Positions 36,847 through 45,981 of a stretch of 64,000 nt of DNA are shown here, piece by piece. A program made the translations under genes and the position numbers. The stretch lies in assembly GCA_023386885.1 (NCBI GenBank), contig JAEWIX010000095.1:1-64000 (forward strand), in the 5' to 3' direction. Positions within the stretch are counted from its first letter, which is position 1. Every line of letters starts with the position of its first letter. The notes under the pieces were generated by a model. That model saw only the letters and a program-made list of their open reading frames with translations. It was not told the DNA's origin and ran no database searches. Origin of the DNA: Pseudomonadota bacterium. Its GTDB lineage: Bacteria; Pseudomonadota; Alphaproteobacteria; Rhizobiales; Xanthobacteraceae.

Positions 36847-38301
36847 ATGTTCGAACAGACCTTCAAGAATATCGACGACGTCCTCTGGAAAGAGGCCGGA
36901 TGTGCCACCGAACTGGATTACACCGAGCAGACGTCCTGGATTCTGTTTCTCAAGTATCTGGATGACCTGGAGCGCGCCAATGCGCAGAAGGCAGAGCTAT
37001 CCGGAAAGAAATATCAGCCCATCATTGATGCCAAGCATCGCTGGTCGGTCTGGGCCGCGCCGAAGAAGAAAGACGGCAGTTTCGATCACGACAAGGCGCT
37101 GACCGGCGACGATCTGATAGCCTATGTCGACAACAAGCTGTTTCCCTATCTGAAGGGTTTTCGGACCCGCGCCGAGGCCGCCGACACCATCGAATACAAG
37201 ATCGGCGAGATATTCTCCGAAATTGAAAACAAGTTCCGTAGCGGCTATTCGTTGCGGGACGCGCTAGAGCTTGTCGATGGACTGCGTTTTCGTTCTCAAC
37301 AGGAAAAGCACGAACTGTCGCATCTCTATGAGGCGAAGCTGCGCAACATGGGAAACGCCGGGCGCAACGGCGGCGAGTATTACACGCCGCGCCCGCTGAT
37401 CCGCGGCATGATCGAGGTGGTGAAGCCGAAGATCGGCGAACGGATTTACGACGGCGCCTGCGGGTCGGCCGGATTCTTGTGCGAAGCGTTTGATTATCTG
37501 CGCGCCAAGCCAGATCTTTCGACGAAAGACCTCAAGACGCTTCAGGAGAAAACCTTCTACGGCAAGGAGAAGAAGAGCCTTGCCTATGTCATCGGTATCA
37601 TGAATATGATCCTGCATGGCATCGACGCGCCGAACATCGTCCACGCCAACACGCTCGCCGAAAACATCAGCGATATTCAGGAAAAGGACCGCTACGACGT
37701 CGTGCTTGCGAATCCGCCGTTCGGTGGCAAGGAGCGGCCGGAGGTGCAGCAGAATTTCGAGATCAGGACCGGCGAGACCGCCTTCCTTTTCCTGCAGCAC
37801 TTCATCAAGTCGCTGAAGGCGGGCGGCCGCGCCGCCATCATCATCAAGAACACCTTCCTGTCGAACACCGACAATGCCTCGGTGGCGTTGCGCAAGGAGC
37901 TTTTGGAGAACTGCAATCTGCACACGGTGCTGGACATGCCGGGCGGCACGTTCCAGGGCGCGGGCGTCAAGACCGTGGTGCTGTTCTTCGAGAAGGGCTC
38001 AGCCACCCAGAAAATCTGGTTCTACAAATGTGAGCCCGGCCGCAACCTCGGCAAGACCAATCCGCTCAACGACGACGACTTGAAGGATTTCGTCGCAAAG
38101 CAGGCGAAGTTAAAGGACAGCGATAATTCGTGGACCGTCGATGCGAAGGGCATCGACAAGACAACTTACGATCTCTCGGTGAAGAATCCTAATAAGGCCG
38201 AGGAGATCGCGTTGCGCGATCCCAAGGACATCATCGCCGAGATGGCAGCCCTCGACGCGGAGAGTGCAGCAATCTTCAAAGATATCGAGGCGCTGCTGTG
38301 A
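36847..38301 (+). CDS. hsdM: Type I restriction-modification methyltransferase subunit
   Basis: The 484-aa N6-adenine methyltransferase subunit has the N-terminal helical HsdM_N domain (MFEQTFKNIDDVLWKEAG through ~residue 150), the N6_Mtase core with GGEYYTPRPLIRGMIEVV, the SAM motif YDGACGSAGFLCEA and the catalytic ANPPFGGKE. Start at ATG 36847 gives the family N-terminus; upstream in-frame codons give unrelated residues. The stop overlaps hsdS by 4 bases. Confidence 0.95.
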   Translation: MFEQTFKNIDDVLWKEAGCATELDYTEQTSWILFLKYLDDLERANAQKAELSGKKYQPIIDAKHRWSVWAAPKKKDGSFDHDKALTGDDLIAYVDNKLFPYLKGFRTRAEAADTIEYKIGEIFSEIENKFRSGYSLRDALELVDGLRFRSQQEKHELSHLYEAKLRNMGNAGRNGGEYYTPRPLIRGMIEVVKPKIGERIYDGACGSAGFLCEAFDYLRAKPDLSTKDLKTLQEKTFYGKEKKSLAYVIGIMNMILHGIDAPNIVHANTLAENISDIQEKDRYDVVLANPPFGGKERPEVQQNFEIRTGETAFLFLQHFIKSLKAGGRAAIIIKNTFLSNTDNASVALRKELLENCNLHTVLDMPGGTFQGAGVKTVVLFFEKGSATQKIWFYKCEPGRNLGKTNPLNDDDLKDFVAKQAKLKDSDNSWTVDAKGIDKTTYDLSVKNPNKAEEIALRDPKDIIAEMAALDAESAAIFKDIEALL

Positions 38302-39527
38302 GCGTCGGAGCGAAAATCATTAAGTTTGGGGACGCCTGTTCGCTAGACCGGATTCACAACAAGGGAGCTGTGCTGCCTTACGTAGGTCTTGAAGATATCG
38401 TTAGTGGCGAAGGCCGTTTCACCGGAAGCGTAAAACCGAAGAAGGTCCAGAGTTCAACTTTCAGGTTTACATCAGAGCACATTCTGTATGGCCGTCTACG
38501 ACCGTACCTAAACAAAGTCTATTTGCCTGACTTCGACGGGCACTGCTCAACTGAAATCTTCCCGATCCGGCCAGCCTCTAATGTTGACCGACGCTATCTG
38601 TATTACTGGCTATCGATGGAAGCGACGGTCAAGGAAATTGATCGTACATGCACCGGCGCTCGCATGCCTCGCGCGAACATGGATGAGATATTAGAGTTTC
38701 CGATCCCGCTTCCCCCACTCTCCGAACAACAACGCATCGTCGCCGTGCTGGACGAGGCCTTTGCCAGGCTGGCAACTGCGACCGCCAACGCCGATAAGAA
38801 TCTCAAGAACGCGGGGGAGTTATTCGATAGCTATCTTAGTTCAGCTTTTCAGGACAGTTGCGGCAAATGGACGACCCGATACTTGGGCGATGAATCGCTG
38901 CTGAAGATTATTGATGGGGACCGAGGTGCCAACTATCCTAAGCGGACTGATTTTTCCAATTCAGGGTATTGCTTATTCTTGAACACTAAAAATGTTCGCC
39001 CCGACGGATTTAATTTTTCAGATACGATGTTCGTTTCAGAAAAGAAAGATCGAGAGCTGAGTAAAGGGAAGCTGACGAGGAACGATGTCGTCCTTACGAC
39101 GCGAGGAACGATTGGAAATGTTGCAGTTTACGATGATACGGTTCCTTTCGAAAACATTCGAATAAATTCCGGAATGTTGATCTTCCGCCCTCACGCGCAA
39201 AAGATCTTGCCGAGATACCTATTTGAGATTTTTCGATCCCGAATCATGAAGAGCCAAATCAGTAAGCACGTATCTGGTGCAGCGCAGCCGCAGCTACCCA
39301 TCAAGACACTGGTAAAATTTGGTATTCCGGTGCCTGATTGCCTTGACGAGCAGAGGAAGCTGGTCGACGATTTAGCGAGCCTTGCGGATGAGACGTTGCA
39401 ATTGCAGTCTCAGTATAAGCAGAAGCGACGGAATCTCGTCGAACTCAAGCAATCCATTCTGCAAAAAGCCTTCTCCGGTGAACTGACCTCTCCGCCGTCG
39501 AAAGCGGTGAAAGAGGCCGCGGAGTGA
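38298..39527 (+). CDS. hsdS: Type I restriction-modification specificity subunit
   Basis: The 409-aa protein has two target-recognition domains. Each ends in a conserved helix: PLPPLSEQQRIVAVLDEAFA (~residues 135-155) and VPDCLDEQRKLVDDLASLAD (~345-365), and LKQSILQKAFSGEL closes the protein. The two domains set the bipartite DNA target of the complex. Starts at GTG 38298 overlapping the hsdM stop, and overlaps hsdR by 4 bases (GTGA). The lower G+C of the first domains is usual for swapped recognition domains. Confidence 0.93.
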   Translation: MSVGAKIIKFGDACSLDRIHNKGAVLPYVGLEDIVSGEGRFTGSVKPKKVQSSTFRFTSEHILYGRLRPYLNKVYLPDFDGHCSTEIFPIRPASNVDRRYLYYWLSMEATVKEIDRTCTGARMPRANMDEILEFPIPLPPLSEQQRIVAVLDEAFARLATATANADKNLKNAGELFDSYLSSAFQDSCGKWTTRYLGDESLLKIIDGDRGANYPKRTDFSNSGYCLFLNTKNVRPDGFNFSDTMFVSEKKDRELSKGKLTRNDVVLTTRGTIGNVAVYDDTVPFENIRINSGMLIFRPHAQKILPRYLFEIFRSRIMKSQISKHVSGAAQPQLPIKTLVKFGIPVPDCLDEQRKLVDDLASLADETLQLQSQYKQKRRNLVELKQSILQKAFSGELTSPPSKAVKEAAE

Positions 39528-41830
39528 ACGAGGCTGAGACCCGCGCCGAATTGATTGATCCCGCCTTGCGGGAAGCTGGATGGGGCGTCGTTGCTGACAG
39601 CCGCATCCGGAGGGAGACGATCTGTCCGGGCCGCATCGAAGGCGCCGGGCGGCGTGGCAAGGCCGAGATCGCCGATTACGTGCTCACCTTCCGGAACCAC
39701 AAGCTGGCAGTGATCGAGGCCAAGGCGCGCGACAAGGGTGACACCGAAGGCGTCGGGCAGGCCAAGGCCTATGCCACGAAGCTGCAGGTACGCTTCACCT
39801 TCTCCACCAACGGCCGTCGCATCTACCGGATCGATATGGCGACCGGTGCCGAGGGCTATGTCGAGCGCTATCCGACGCCGGATGAGCTTTGGGCCGAGGT
39901 GTTCAAGACACCAAACGAATGGCGCGACCGCTTCGCCGCAATCCCGTTTGAGGAACGCGGCGGCACCTGGCAGACCCGTTACTACCAGCACAATGCCATC
40001 GAAAATGCTTTGGAAGCGATCGGGGCGGGCAAGCAGCGTATCCTGCTGACGCTCGCCACCGGAACTGGCAAGACCGCCATAGCCTTTCAGGTCGCGTGGG
40101 CGCTGTTTCAGAGCCGTTGGAATCTCACACGCAAGCCGGAGCGACGGCCGCGTATCCTATTTCTTGCCGATCGCAACATTCTTGCCGATCAGGCCTACAA
40201 CGCCTTCTCTGCTTTCCCAGAGGATGCGCTTGCGCGTATCAAGCCCGATGAAATCCGCAAACACGGTCGGGTCCCGAAGAATGCCAGCATTTTCTTCACC
40301 ATTTTTCAGACCTTTATGAGCGGCACCGGGCCGGATGGGCAGCCCGCCCCCTATTTCGGTGAATACCCTCCGGATTTCTTCGACCTCATCGTCATTGACG
40401 AATGCCATCGCGGTGGCGCCAACGACGAGAGCAACTGGCGCGGCATTCTCGATTATTTTACGCCCGCCGTGCAGATCGGCCTCACCGCGACGCCGAAGCG
40501 ACGCGATAATGTCGATACCTACGCCTATTTTGGCGAACCGGTTTATATCTATTCGCTGAAGGACGGCATCAACGACGGCTTTCTGACGCCCTTCAAGGTG
40601 AAGCAGATCGCCACCACGCTGGACGACTATGTCTGGACGCCCGACGACAAGGTCGTGGAAGGCGAGATCGAGGAAGGAAAGCGATACCGCGAACCGGAAT
40701 TTAATCGCACTATCGAGATCGAGGAACGGGAACGTTACCGCGTCAAGCTGTTCATGGATCAGATCGATCAACGCGAAAAGACGTTGGTTTTCTGCGCTAC
40801 TCAGGGCCACGCGGCGTTGGTGCGCGACCTGATCAACCAGATGAAAACGTCGAGCGATCCGAACTATTGTGTGCGGGTCACGGCCGAGGATGGTGCGCGG
40901 GGCGATCAATGGCTGCGCGCCTTTCAGAATAACGACAAAACTATCCCGACGATCCTCACCACGTCGCAGAAGCTCTCCACCGGAGTCGATGCCCGTAACG
41001 TCCGGAATATCGTGCTGATGCGCCCGGTCGGCACCATGATCGAGTTTAAACAGATTATTGGGCGCGGCACTCGGCTGTTCGACGGCAAGGACTATTTCAC
41101 GATCTACGACTTCGTGAAGGCCTATGAGCACTTCAACGATCCGGAGTGGGATGGTGAGCCGCTGGAGCCGGCAACGTCGCGAGCAGCCATCGTTTCCGGA
41201 CCAGCGGGCGTCACAACGGCTACGGGTGATGACGATGATCCTGGTGAAAGGCCGAAAAAGATCAGGATCAGGCTCGCGGACGGCAAGGAGCGCACCATCC
41301 AAAGCATGATGGCGACAAGCTACTGGAGTCCGGACGGCAAGCCCATTTCGGCCAACCAGATGGTGGAGAAATTGTTCGGCGAATTGCCGCGCTTCTTCAA
41401 GAATGAGGACGAACTGCGACGGTTATGGAGCAAACCTGATACCCGGAAAGCCTTGCTGCTGGCGCTGTCTGAAAGAGGCTTCGGTGAGGAGCAACTGATC
41501 GAAATCAGTCGGATGATCAACGCCGAGAAAAGCGACGTCTTCGATGTGCTCGGTTACATTGCCTTCGCACTCGTGCCAATCACACGGTTGGAACGCGCCG
41601 AAACCCGGCGGACCGATATTTTTAAGCGCTATGACGGCAAACTACAGGCATTCCTTGACTTCGTGCTGGCGCAATATGTCAAGCAGGGGGTCGGCGAACT
41701 CGATCAGGACAAACTAGGCGCGCTGATCCAGCTCAAGTATCACACCATCGACGACGCGGCCGCCGAACTAGGTAGCGTCCAGACCATTCGCGAGACGTTC
41801 GTGGGGTTTCAGCGGTATTTATATGACTGA
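39524..41830 (+). CDS. hsdR: Type I restriction-modification endonuclease/translocase subunit
   Basis: The 768-aa protein has an N-terminal nuclease domain of the HsdR_N/PD-(D/E)xK type (IADYVLTFRNHKLAVIEAKA contains the D...E-x-K residues), then an SF2 helicase: Walker A LATGTGKTAIAFQVAW (~residues 180), DECHRGG (DEAH-like box), TATPKR, and IGRGTRLFDG motif VI. The C-terminal EcoEI-like domain binds the methylase. It cleaves unmodified DNA after translocation. The operon hsdMSR appears intact. Confidence 0.95.
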   Translation: MNEAETRAELIDPALREAGWGVVADSRIRRETICPGRIEGAGRRGKAEIADYVLTFRNHKLAVIEAKARDKGDTEGVGQAKAYATKLQVRFTFSTNGRRIYRIDMATGAEGYVERYPTPDELWAEVFKTPNEWRDRFAAIPFEERGGTWQTRYYQHNAIENALEAIGAGKQRILLTLATGTGKTAIAFQVAWALFQSRWNLTRKPERRPRILFLADRNILADQAYNAFSAFPEDALARIKPDEIRKHGRVPKNASIFFTIFQTFMSGTGPDGQPAPYFGEYPPDFFDLIVIDECHRGGANDESNWRGILDYFTPAVQIGLTATPKRRDNVDTYAYFGEPVYIYSLKDGINDGFLTPFKVKQIATTLDDYVWTPDDKVVEGEIEEGKRYREPEFNRTIEIEERERYRVKLFMDQIDQREKTLVFCATQGHAALVRDLINQMKTSSDPNYCVRVTAEDGARGDQWLRAFQNNDKTIPTILTTSQKLSTGVDARNVRNIVLMRPVGTMIEFKQIIGRGTRLFDGKDYFTIYDFVKAYEHFNDPEWDGEPLEPATSRAAIVSGPAGVTTATGDDDDPGERPKKIRIRLADGKERTIQSMMATSYWSPDGKPISANQMVEKLFGELPRFFKNEDELRRLWSKPDTRKALLLALSERGFGEEQLIEISRMINAEKSDVFDVLGYIAFALVPITRLERAETRRTDIFKRYDGKLQAFLDFVLAQYVKQGVGELDQDKLGALIQLKYHTIDDAAAELGSVQTIRETFVGFQRYLYD

Positions 41831-41838
41831 CTGCGTGC

Positions 41839-42117
41839 ATGGGTGACAACGGTGTCAGTAAAGTTCGCATAGGAATCGTAACCGCTCGGGACCGTGCGGC
41901 CCATGCTCGGGTCGTGCATGCGCCGCGAGCATGGGGGACGCCCGCAGATGAGGCGCATTTCGTCGGCGTCTGGCCCAAGGCACTAATACTGAAGGCCTTT
42001 GGGGCTCACATCTTTTTTGACGATCAGGAGAAGTATGTATTGGGGGCGGCAAGCGTTGTCCCGGCTGGGCACGTTCCGGGACCTCACGAACCAGACGCCC
42101 CGGTCATTCTGGCCTAG
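41839..42117 (+). pseudogene. C-terminal fragment of a cytosolic 5'-nucleotidase (cN-I type)
   Basis: The 92-residue frame (VRIGIVTARDRAAHARVVHA, LILKAFGAHIFFDDQEKYVL, VVPAGHVPG) matches the final third of the bacterial 5'-nucleotidase family, where full proteins are ~300 aa. The N-terminal catalytic part is missing, so it cannot be active as such. It starts 9 bases after the hsdR stop. It is either a relic carried with the restriction cassette or a short protein that reuses the fold end. Confidence 0.6.
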
Positions 42118-42217
42118 AAAGTGTGAGGCGGAGAATGGAGTGGCAAAACCTTCTGTCGCGTTGATCTGAGGTTGGCTTTTTCGGATATCCAAGTTTTACG
42201 AGCAGAACGGGGGGGAT

Positions 42218-44023
42218 ATGCAGGTTGGTATAGTTACGATTGATAAGCTCTTCGGCAAAGAGGTGCACTATGCCGTGCCACTCTACCAGCGACCCTACGT
42301 TTGGAACGAGCATGACCAGTGGCGTCCGTTCTGGGATGACCTCCAGCCTCTCGCTGAAATGGTGGCGGACGGCCAACAGAGCCGCGCCCACTTTATGGGT
42401 GCGTCGGTTCAAGAACCTATCCCAGTGCCAGCAGGGGCAACGGAAACACGTCGGGTGATTGACGGACAGCAGCGTTTGACGACGCTACAAATGCTCCTGA
42501 AGGCATTTCGTGATGTCGCCTCAGCGCGTGGTCAAGCGCCTCATGCACAGGCGATTGACAGACTGCTGCGGAATAGCGATCCGTTGATCGCCGATGCGCC
42601 CAAGCGGTTGAAGCTGTGGCCGACCCGGACTGACCAGCAAGACTACCAGCACGTAATGGATGTCGCCTCCCCGGACGAACTGAAGCAGGCGCTTGGAAAG
42701 CCGAGCGCATCCTATCCGCTCAAAAATCACAACATTGCTAACGCCTATCTGTTCTTTCACAAGGAGATCGACGCTTGGTTCACTGCGGCGGAGGCTGGCA
42801 TCACGTCCCGCGTAAACGGTCTCTACGGTGCGATCCGCGATCAGCTTAGGCTCGTGGTGATCGATCTTGACGATAAGGACGACGCCCAGGCGATCTTCGA
42901 GACGCTGAACGCTAGAGGTGCGCCGCTGCTTTCCGCTGATCTTGTAAAGAATTCATTGCTGGGGCAACTGCCACCGAATGACGCGGATGAAGCCTACAGG
43001 AAATACTGGCAGAGTTTCGATAGTGACGGTGCGTTCTGGCGTGAGCGGATCGGTCGTGGTCACGCGCAGCGAGCCCGTATCGAGACCTTCCTCCAGCACG
43101 CCCTTACGCTGCTCACGGGCCAGATCGTCAGTGCCGGTCATCTCTACAACGCCTATCTAGATTATGCCGAAACGCCTGCCTCTGGAACGGCGCTCGACAT
43201 GCTGACCCGGTTCAAGAGACTGGGCGATATTTATCGACGGCTCCTTGAGCCGCAATCCGACGTACGGCTTGAGCGCTTCTTCTACCGACTGCACACTCTG
43301 GATGTCGTGACAGCTTGGCCTTTCATTCTGGCGCTTTATGACCGACATGAGGAGCGTCCAGAAGTTGTCCGTGAAGTCTTGATCGATCTTGAAACCTATC
43401 TCATCCGACGCATGGTCTGCCGTCTCAGCACAAGGGGGTACGGCACGATCTTTGCCGCATTGACCAGCGTGGTCACGTCTGTGCAGGATGATGTTGTTGC
43501 CGCGGTGCGAGCCGCGCTTTTGAAAGGCGAAGCCGAAGTTGATCGGATGCCGAGCGACGTCGAATTCGAGCATGCTTGGACAACTTATCAGCTTTATGAA
43601 AACCTAACGCGACCGCGCATGCGGCTTCTACTGGAGGCCATGGAAGAAGCGCTCCGAACCGAATTCACCGAAGAGACGGCCGCTCCACGCAATCTGACCA
43701 TCGAGCACGTTATGCCTCAGGGGTGGCGCGAGCACTGGCCGCTATCGGTCGATGGAGCAGCAGAGCATCGCGATCGAGTTGTCCAGACGATCGGCAATCT
43801 CACGCTGCTTACGAAGAAGTTCAATCCCTATCAATCCAACCGTCCTTGGATCGATGGGCAGAGCCCCGAATGCGGCAAGCGCGCAAATCTCGATGCACAC
43901 ACGGTGCTTGCGATGAACCGCGTGCTTTGCCACTGCAACGAGTGGACAGAGACTGAGATCAAGAACCGTGCGTCACGTTTGTTCGAATTGGCCAAGACCA
44001 TCTGGCCACTGCCTAGTGCCTAG
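42218..44023 (+). CDS. GmrSD-like type IV restriction protein (DUF262-DUF1524)
   Basis: The 601-aa single-chain protein has the N-terminal DUF262/GmrS domain with the nucleotide-binding motif RRVIDGQQRLTTLQ (DGQQR at 82-86) and the C-terminal DUF1524/GmrD HNH-type nuclease region with TIEHVMPQGW and NLTLLTKKFNPYQSNRPW. GmrSD enzymes use NTP to cut DNA with glucosylated hydroxymethylcytosine, an anti-phage function. It starts at ATG 42218 with GGGGG upstream. Together with hsdMSR it forms a defence cassette in the element. Confidence 0.88.
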   Translation: MQVGIVTIDKLFGKEVHYAVPLYQRPYVWNEHDQWRPFWDDLQPLAEMVADGQQSRAHFMGASVQEPIPVPAGATETRRVIDGQQRLTTLQMLLKAFRDVASARGQAPHAQAIDRLLRNSDPLIADAPKRLKLWPTRTDQQDYQHVMDVASPDELKQALGKPSASYPLKNHNIANAYLFFHKEIDAWFTAAEAGITSRVNGLYGAIRDQLRLVVIDLDDKDDAQAIFETLNARGAPLLSADLVKNSLLGQLPPNDADEAYRKYWQSFDSDGAFWRERIGRGHAQRARIETFLQHALTLLTGQIVSAGHLYNAYLDYAETPASGTALDMLTRFKRLGDIYRRLLEPQSDVRLERFFYRLHTLDVVTAWPFILALYDRHEERPEVVREVLIDLETYLIRRMVCRLSTRGYGTIFAALTSVVTSVQDDVVAAVRAALLKGEAEVDRMPSDVEFEHAWTTYQLYENLTRPRMRLLLEAMEEALRTEFTEETAAPRNLTIEHVMPQGWREHWPLSVDGAAEHRDRVVQTIGNLTLLTKKFNPYQSNRPWIDGQSPECGKRANLDAHTVLAMNRVLCHCNEWTETEIKNRASRLFELAKTIWPLPSA

Positions 44024-44130
44024 ACCCCGAATAGGCTGCTGGCCGCCGCTACGGCGAGTTCGAAGAAATTGCTGGCGCCGATGAGCGCAGCGGGTGCGGC
44101 CACGCACCGCGCCACGCCGAAGTGCCGACT
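44020..44130 (-). pseudogene. Relic of an ACR3-type arsenite efflux gene
   Basis: On the minus strand a ~35-codon stretch reads AAPAALIGASNFFELAVAAA then SSLFGV and stop. The core PAALIGASNFFELAVA is the conserved segment of ACR3 arsenite permeases, where it is followed by another span that is missing here. Residues before it decay quickly. So a piece of an acr3 gene survives next to arsR. This supports an arsenic origin for the cluster. Confidence 0.6.
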
Positions 44131-44168
44131 GAGCAAATAGGTTAGACCACGTTGAAGTTGAGGGTATA

Positions 44169-44194
44169 ATATTTCGAATATTCTAGAAATATGG
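44169..44194 (+). promoter_or_regulatory. ArsR operator candidate 1 (upstream of arsR)
   Basis: ATATTTCGAATATTCTAGAAATATGG contains the interrupted palindrome ATATTTC ... GAAATAT and lies 36 bp before arsR. A closely matching copy occurs 400 bp downstream at 44569. Confidence 0.65.
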
Positions 44195-44230
44195 TTTGAC
44201 TCCGGAAAGCTTCTCGCCCAGTATTCTGGC

Positions 44231-44554
44231 ATGAAGCTCATAGACGCAGCCTCGTGCCTCGAAGCCCTCGGTAATCCCACGAGGCTCCGGATTTATCGGA
44301 CGCTCGTGCGGGCCGGGCAGTCCGGAATGCCCGTTGGCCGCTTGCAGGAAAAACTGAAGGTCGCTCCGTCCACGTTGTCCCATCACGTCAAGTCGCTCGT
44401 CAGCGTGGGCTTGATCCGACAAGACCGCGAGGGAACGACGCTCGTTTGCCACGCCGAATACGACACCATGCAAGGCTTAGTGGATTTCCTCGTAGCTGAA
44501 TGTTGTGCCGACGAGGCGACTTCTGGATGTAACGCGAAAAAGACGGTTGCATAG
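44231..44554 (+). CDS. arsR: ArsR/SmtB family metalloregulator
   Basis: The 107-aa winged-HTH repressor has the DNA-recognition segment LKVAPSTLSHHVKSLVSVGL. Candidate arsenite ligands are Cys91, Cys92 and Cys100 at the C-terminus (AECCADEATSGC), like the C-terminal triple-Cys site of the Acidithiobacillus type (C95, C96, C102), not the E. coli CVC site in the DNA-binding helix. It probably represses itself and the downstream genes through the two similar sites at 44169 and 44569. Confidence 0.9.
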   Translation: MKLIDAASCLEALGNPTRLRIYRTLVRAGQSGMPVGRLQEKLKVAPSTLSHHVKSLVSVGLIRQDREGTTLVCHAEYDTMQGLVDFLVAECCADEATSGCNAKKTVA

Positions 44555-44568
44555 ATTCTTCAGATCTA

Positions 44569-44594
44569 AAATTTCGATCTTTCTAGAGATATGG
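44569..44594 (+). promoter_or_regulatory. ArsR operator candidate 2 (between arsR and the flavoprotein gene)
   Basis: AAATTTCGATCTTTCTAGAGATATGG matches the site at 44169 at 21 of 26 positions and overlaps the ribosome-binding region of the flavoprotein gene. A second regulated start or roadblock is inferred. Confidence 0.6.
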
Positions 44595-44603
44595 AGAGCA
44601 GAA

Positions 44604-45971
44604 ATGACGTCGAAAACCGTAGCCGTCATCGGCGGAGGTCCTGTCGGTCTTGCCGCCGCCGCTCACCTGATGGAACGCGGCCTGACGCCGATCGTGCTGG
44701 AGGCGGGAGAGCGCGCCGGGTACGCGGTCAGGCAATGGCGGCATGTCCAACTGTTCTCGCCGTGGAAATACAACATCGACGGGGCGGCGGCCCGTCTGCT
44801 GGCTTCAACGGGATGGAATTCCCCCGATCCGGAAGTCTATCCGACGGGCGGTGAGCTGCTCGATCAGTATCTTGACCCGCTTGCCACCAAGACGCCGCTG
44901 AAGGATGTCATCCGGACGTCCAGTCGCGTCACCGCGATCAGTCGTGTGGGATTCGACAAGGCGAAGACGAGAGGCCGCGAGAGCGCACCGTTCGAGATCC
45001 GCATCCGGAACGGCAAGGGACCAGAGGTCTTGCGGGCCGACGCCGTGATTGACGTGTCTGGAACGTGGTCGTCGCCCAATCCGGCGGGCGCGAACGGGCT
45101 TCCTGCAATCGGGGAGCGGGACTACGCAGGCCGGATTGTCTATGGAATGCCTGACGTCTCCGGAAGTAATCGAGAGCGTTACAAGGGCAAAACCGTTGCC
45201 GTTCTTGGCGCGGGCCACTCCGCGATCGGTACACTGACCGACTTGGCGCGACTTCACGACGAGGACCCGGCAACCGACGTCATCTGGCTTCTCCGCGGCA
45301 TCGATCCGTCGAAAGCATTCGGCGGAGGCGCCAACGACAAGCTGGTCGCCCGCGGCGAACTGGGTGCGGCATTTGCCGACCTCGTTGCCGACGGCAAGAT
45401 CAAGGTGGAATCCGCTTTCGGCGTCACGCATGTTTCCGCCGTGGGGGAGAAATTGCGCATCGGGGCAGGGTCGGCCTGCTGCGGACGCCATGTCATCGTC
45501 GATGAGTTTGTCGTGGCAACGGGATTTCGGCCCGATCTCTCGTTCCTCGGCGAAATGCGATTGCGTCTGGATTCGGCGATCGAGGCCCCCGTCGATCTGG
45601 CGCCGTTGATCGACCCCAATGAACACTCCTGCGGCACCGTGCGCCCCCATGGCGCCCGCGAGCTTCGGCAGGATGAGCCAGGTCTGTATCTCGCTGGCAT
45701 GAAGTCCTACGGGCGAGCGCCCACGTTCCTGATGATCACGGGCTACGAACAGGTTCGATCCATCGCGGCGGAGATCGCAGGCGATCATGAAGCCGCAGTT
45801 CGTGTCGAACTGGAACTTCCAGAAACAGGCGTGTGTACGCGGGGCGGCGTCGAGTCCGGCGCTGCGTCATCCGGATGCTGTGGCGGCCCGGCACCCGCCG
45901 ACGTGAGCGCTTGCTGCGTGGAGGATGCCAACGCGAAGGCGGCCGGAAAATCCGGATGTGGCTGCTCGTGA
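44604..45971 (+). CDS. Flavin-dependent monooxygenase (ArsO-like) with Cys-rich tail
   Basis: The 455-aa protein starts at ATG 44604 behind GGAG. It has the FAD loop AVIGGGPVGLAAAAHLMERG, the NAD(P) loop VAVLGAGHSAIGTLTDLARL and the ATGFRPDLSFL segment, fitting the flavin monooxygenases encoded in some ars operons (ArsO). The last ~45 residues are unusual: seven Cys, including SGCCGGPAP, SACCVED and SGCGCS, likely a metalloid-binding tail. The reaction is not established. Confidence 0.78.
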   Translation: MTSKTVAVIGGGPVGLAAAAHLMERGLTPIVLEAGERAGYAVRQWRHVQLFSPWKYNIDGAAARLLASTGWNSPDPEVYPTGGELLDQYLDPLATKTPLKDVIRTSSRVTAISRVGFDKAKTRGRESAPFEIRIRNGKGPEVLRADAVIDVSGTWSSPNPAGANGLPAIGERDYAGRIVYGMPDVSGSNRERYKGKTVAVLGAGHSAIGTLTDLARLHDEDPATDVIWLLRGIDPSKAFGGGANDKLVARGELGAAFADLVADGKIKVESAFGVTHVSAVGEKLRIGAGSACCGRHVIVDEFVVATGFRPDLSFLGEMRLRLDSAIEAPVDLAPLIDPNEHSCGTVRPHGARELRQDEPGLYLAGMKSYGRAPTFLMITGYEQVRSIAAEIAGDHEAAVRVELELPETGVCTRGGVESGAASSGCCGGPAPADVSACCVEDANAKAAGKSGCGCS

Positions 45972-45981
45972 GGGGCGCCGC

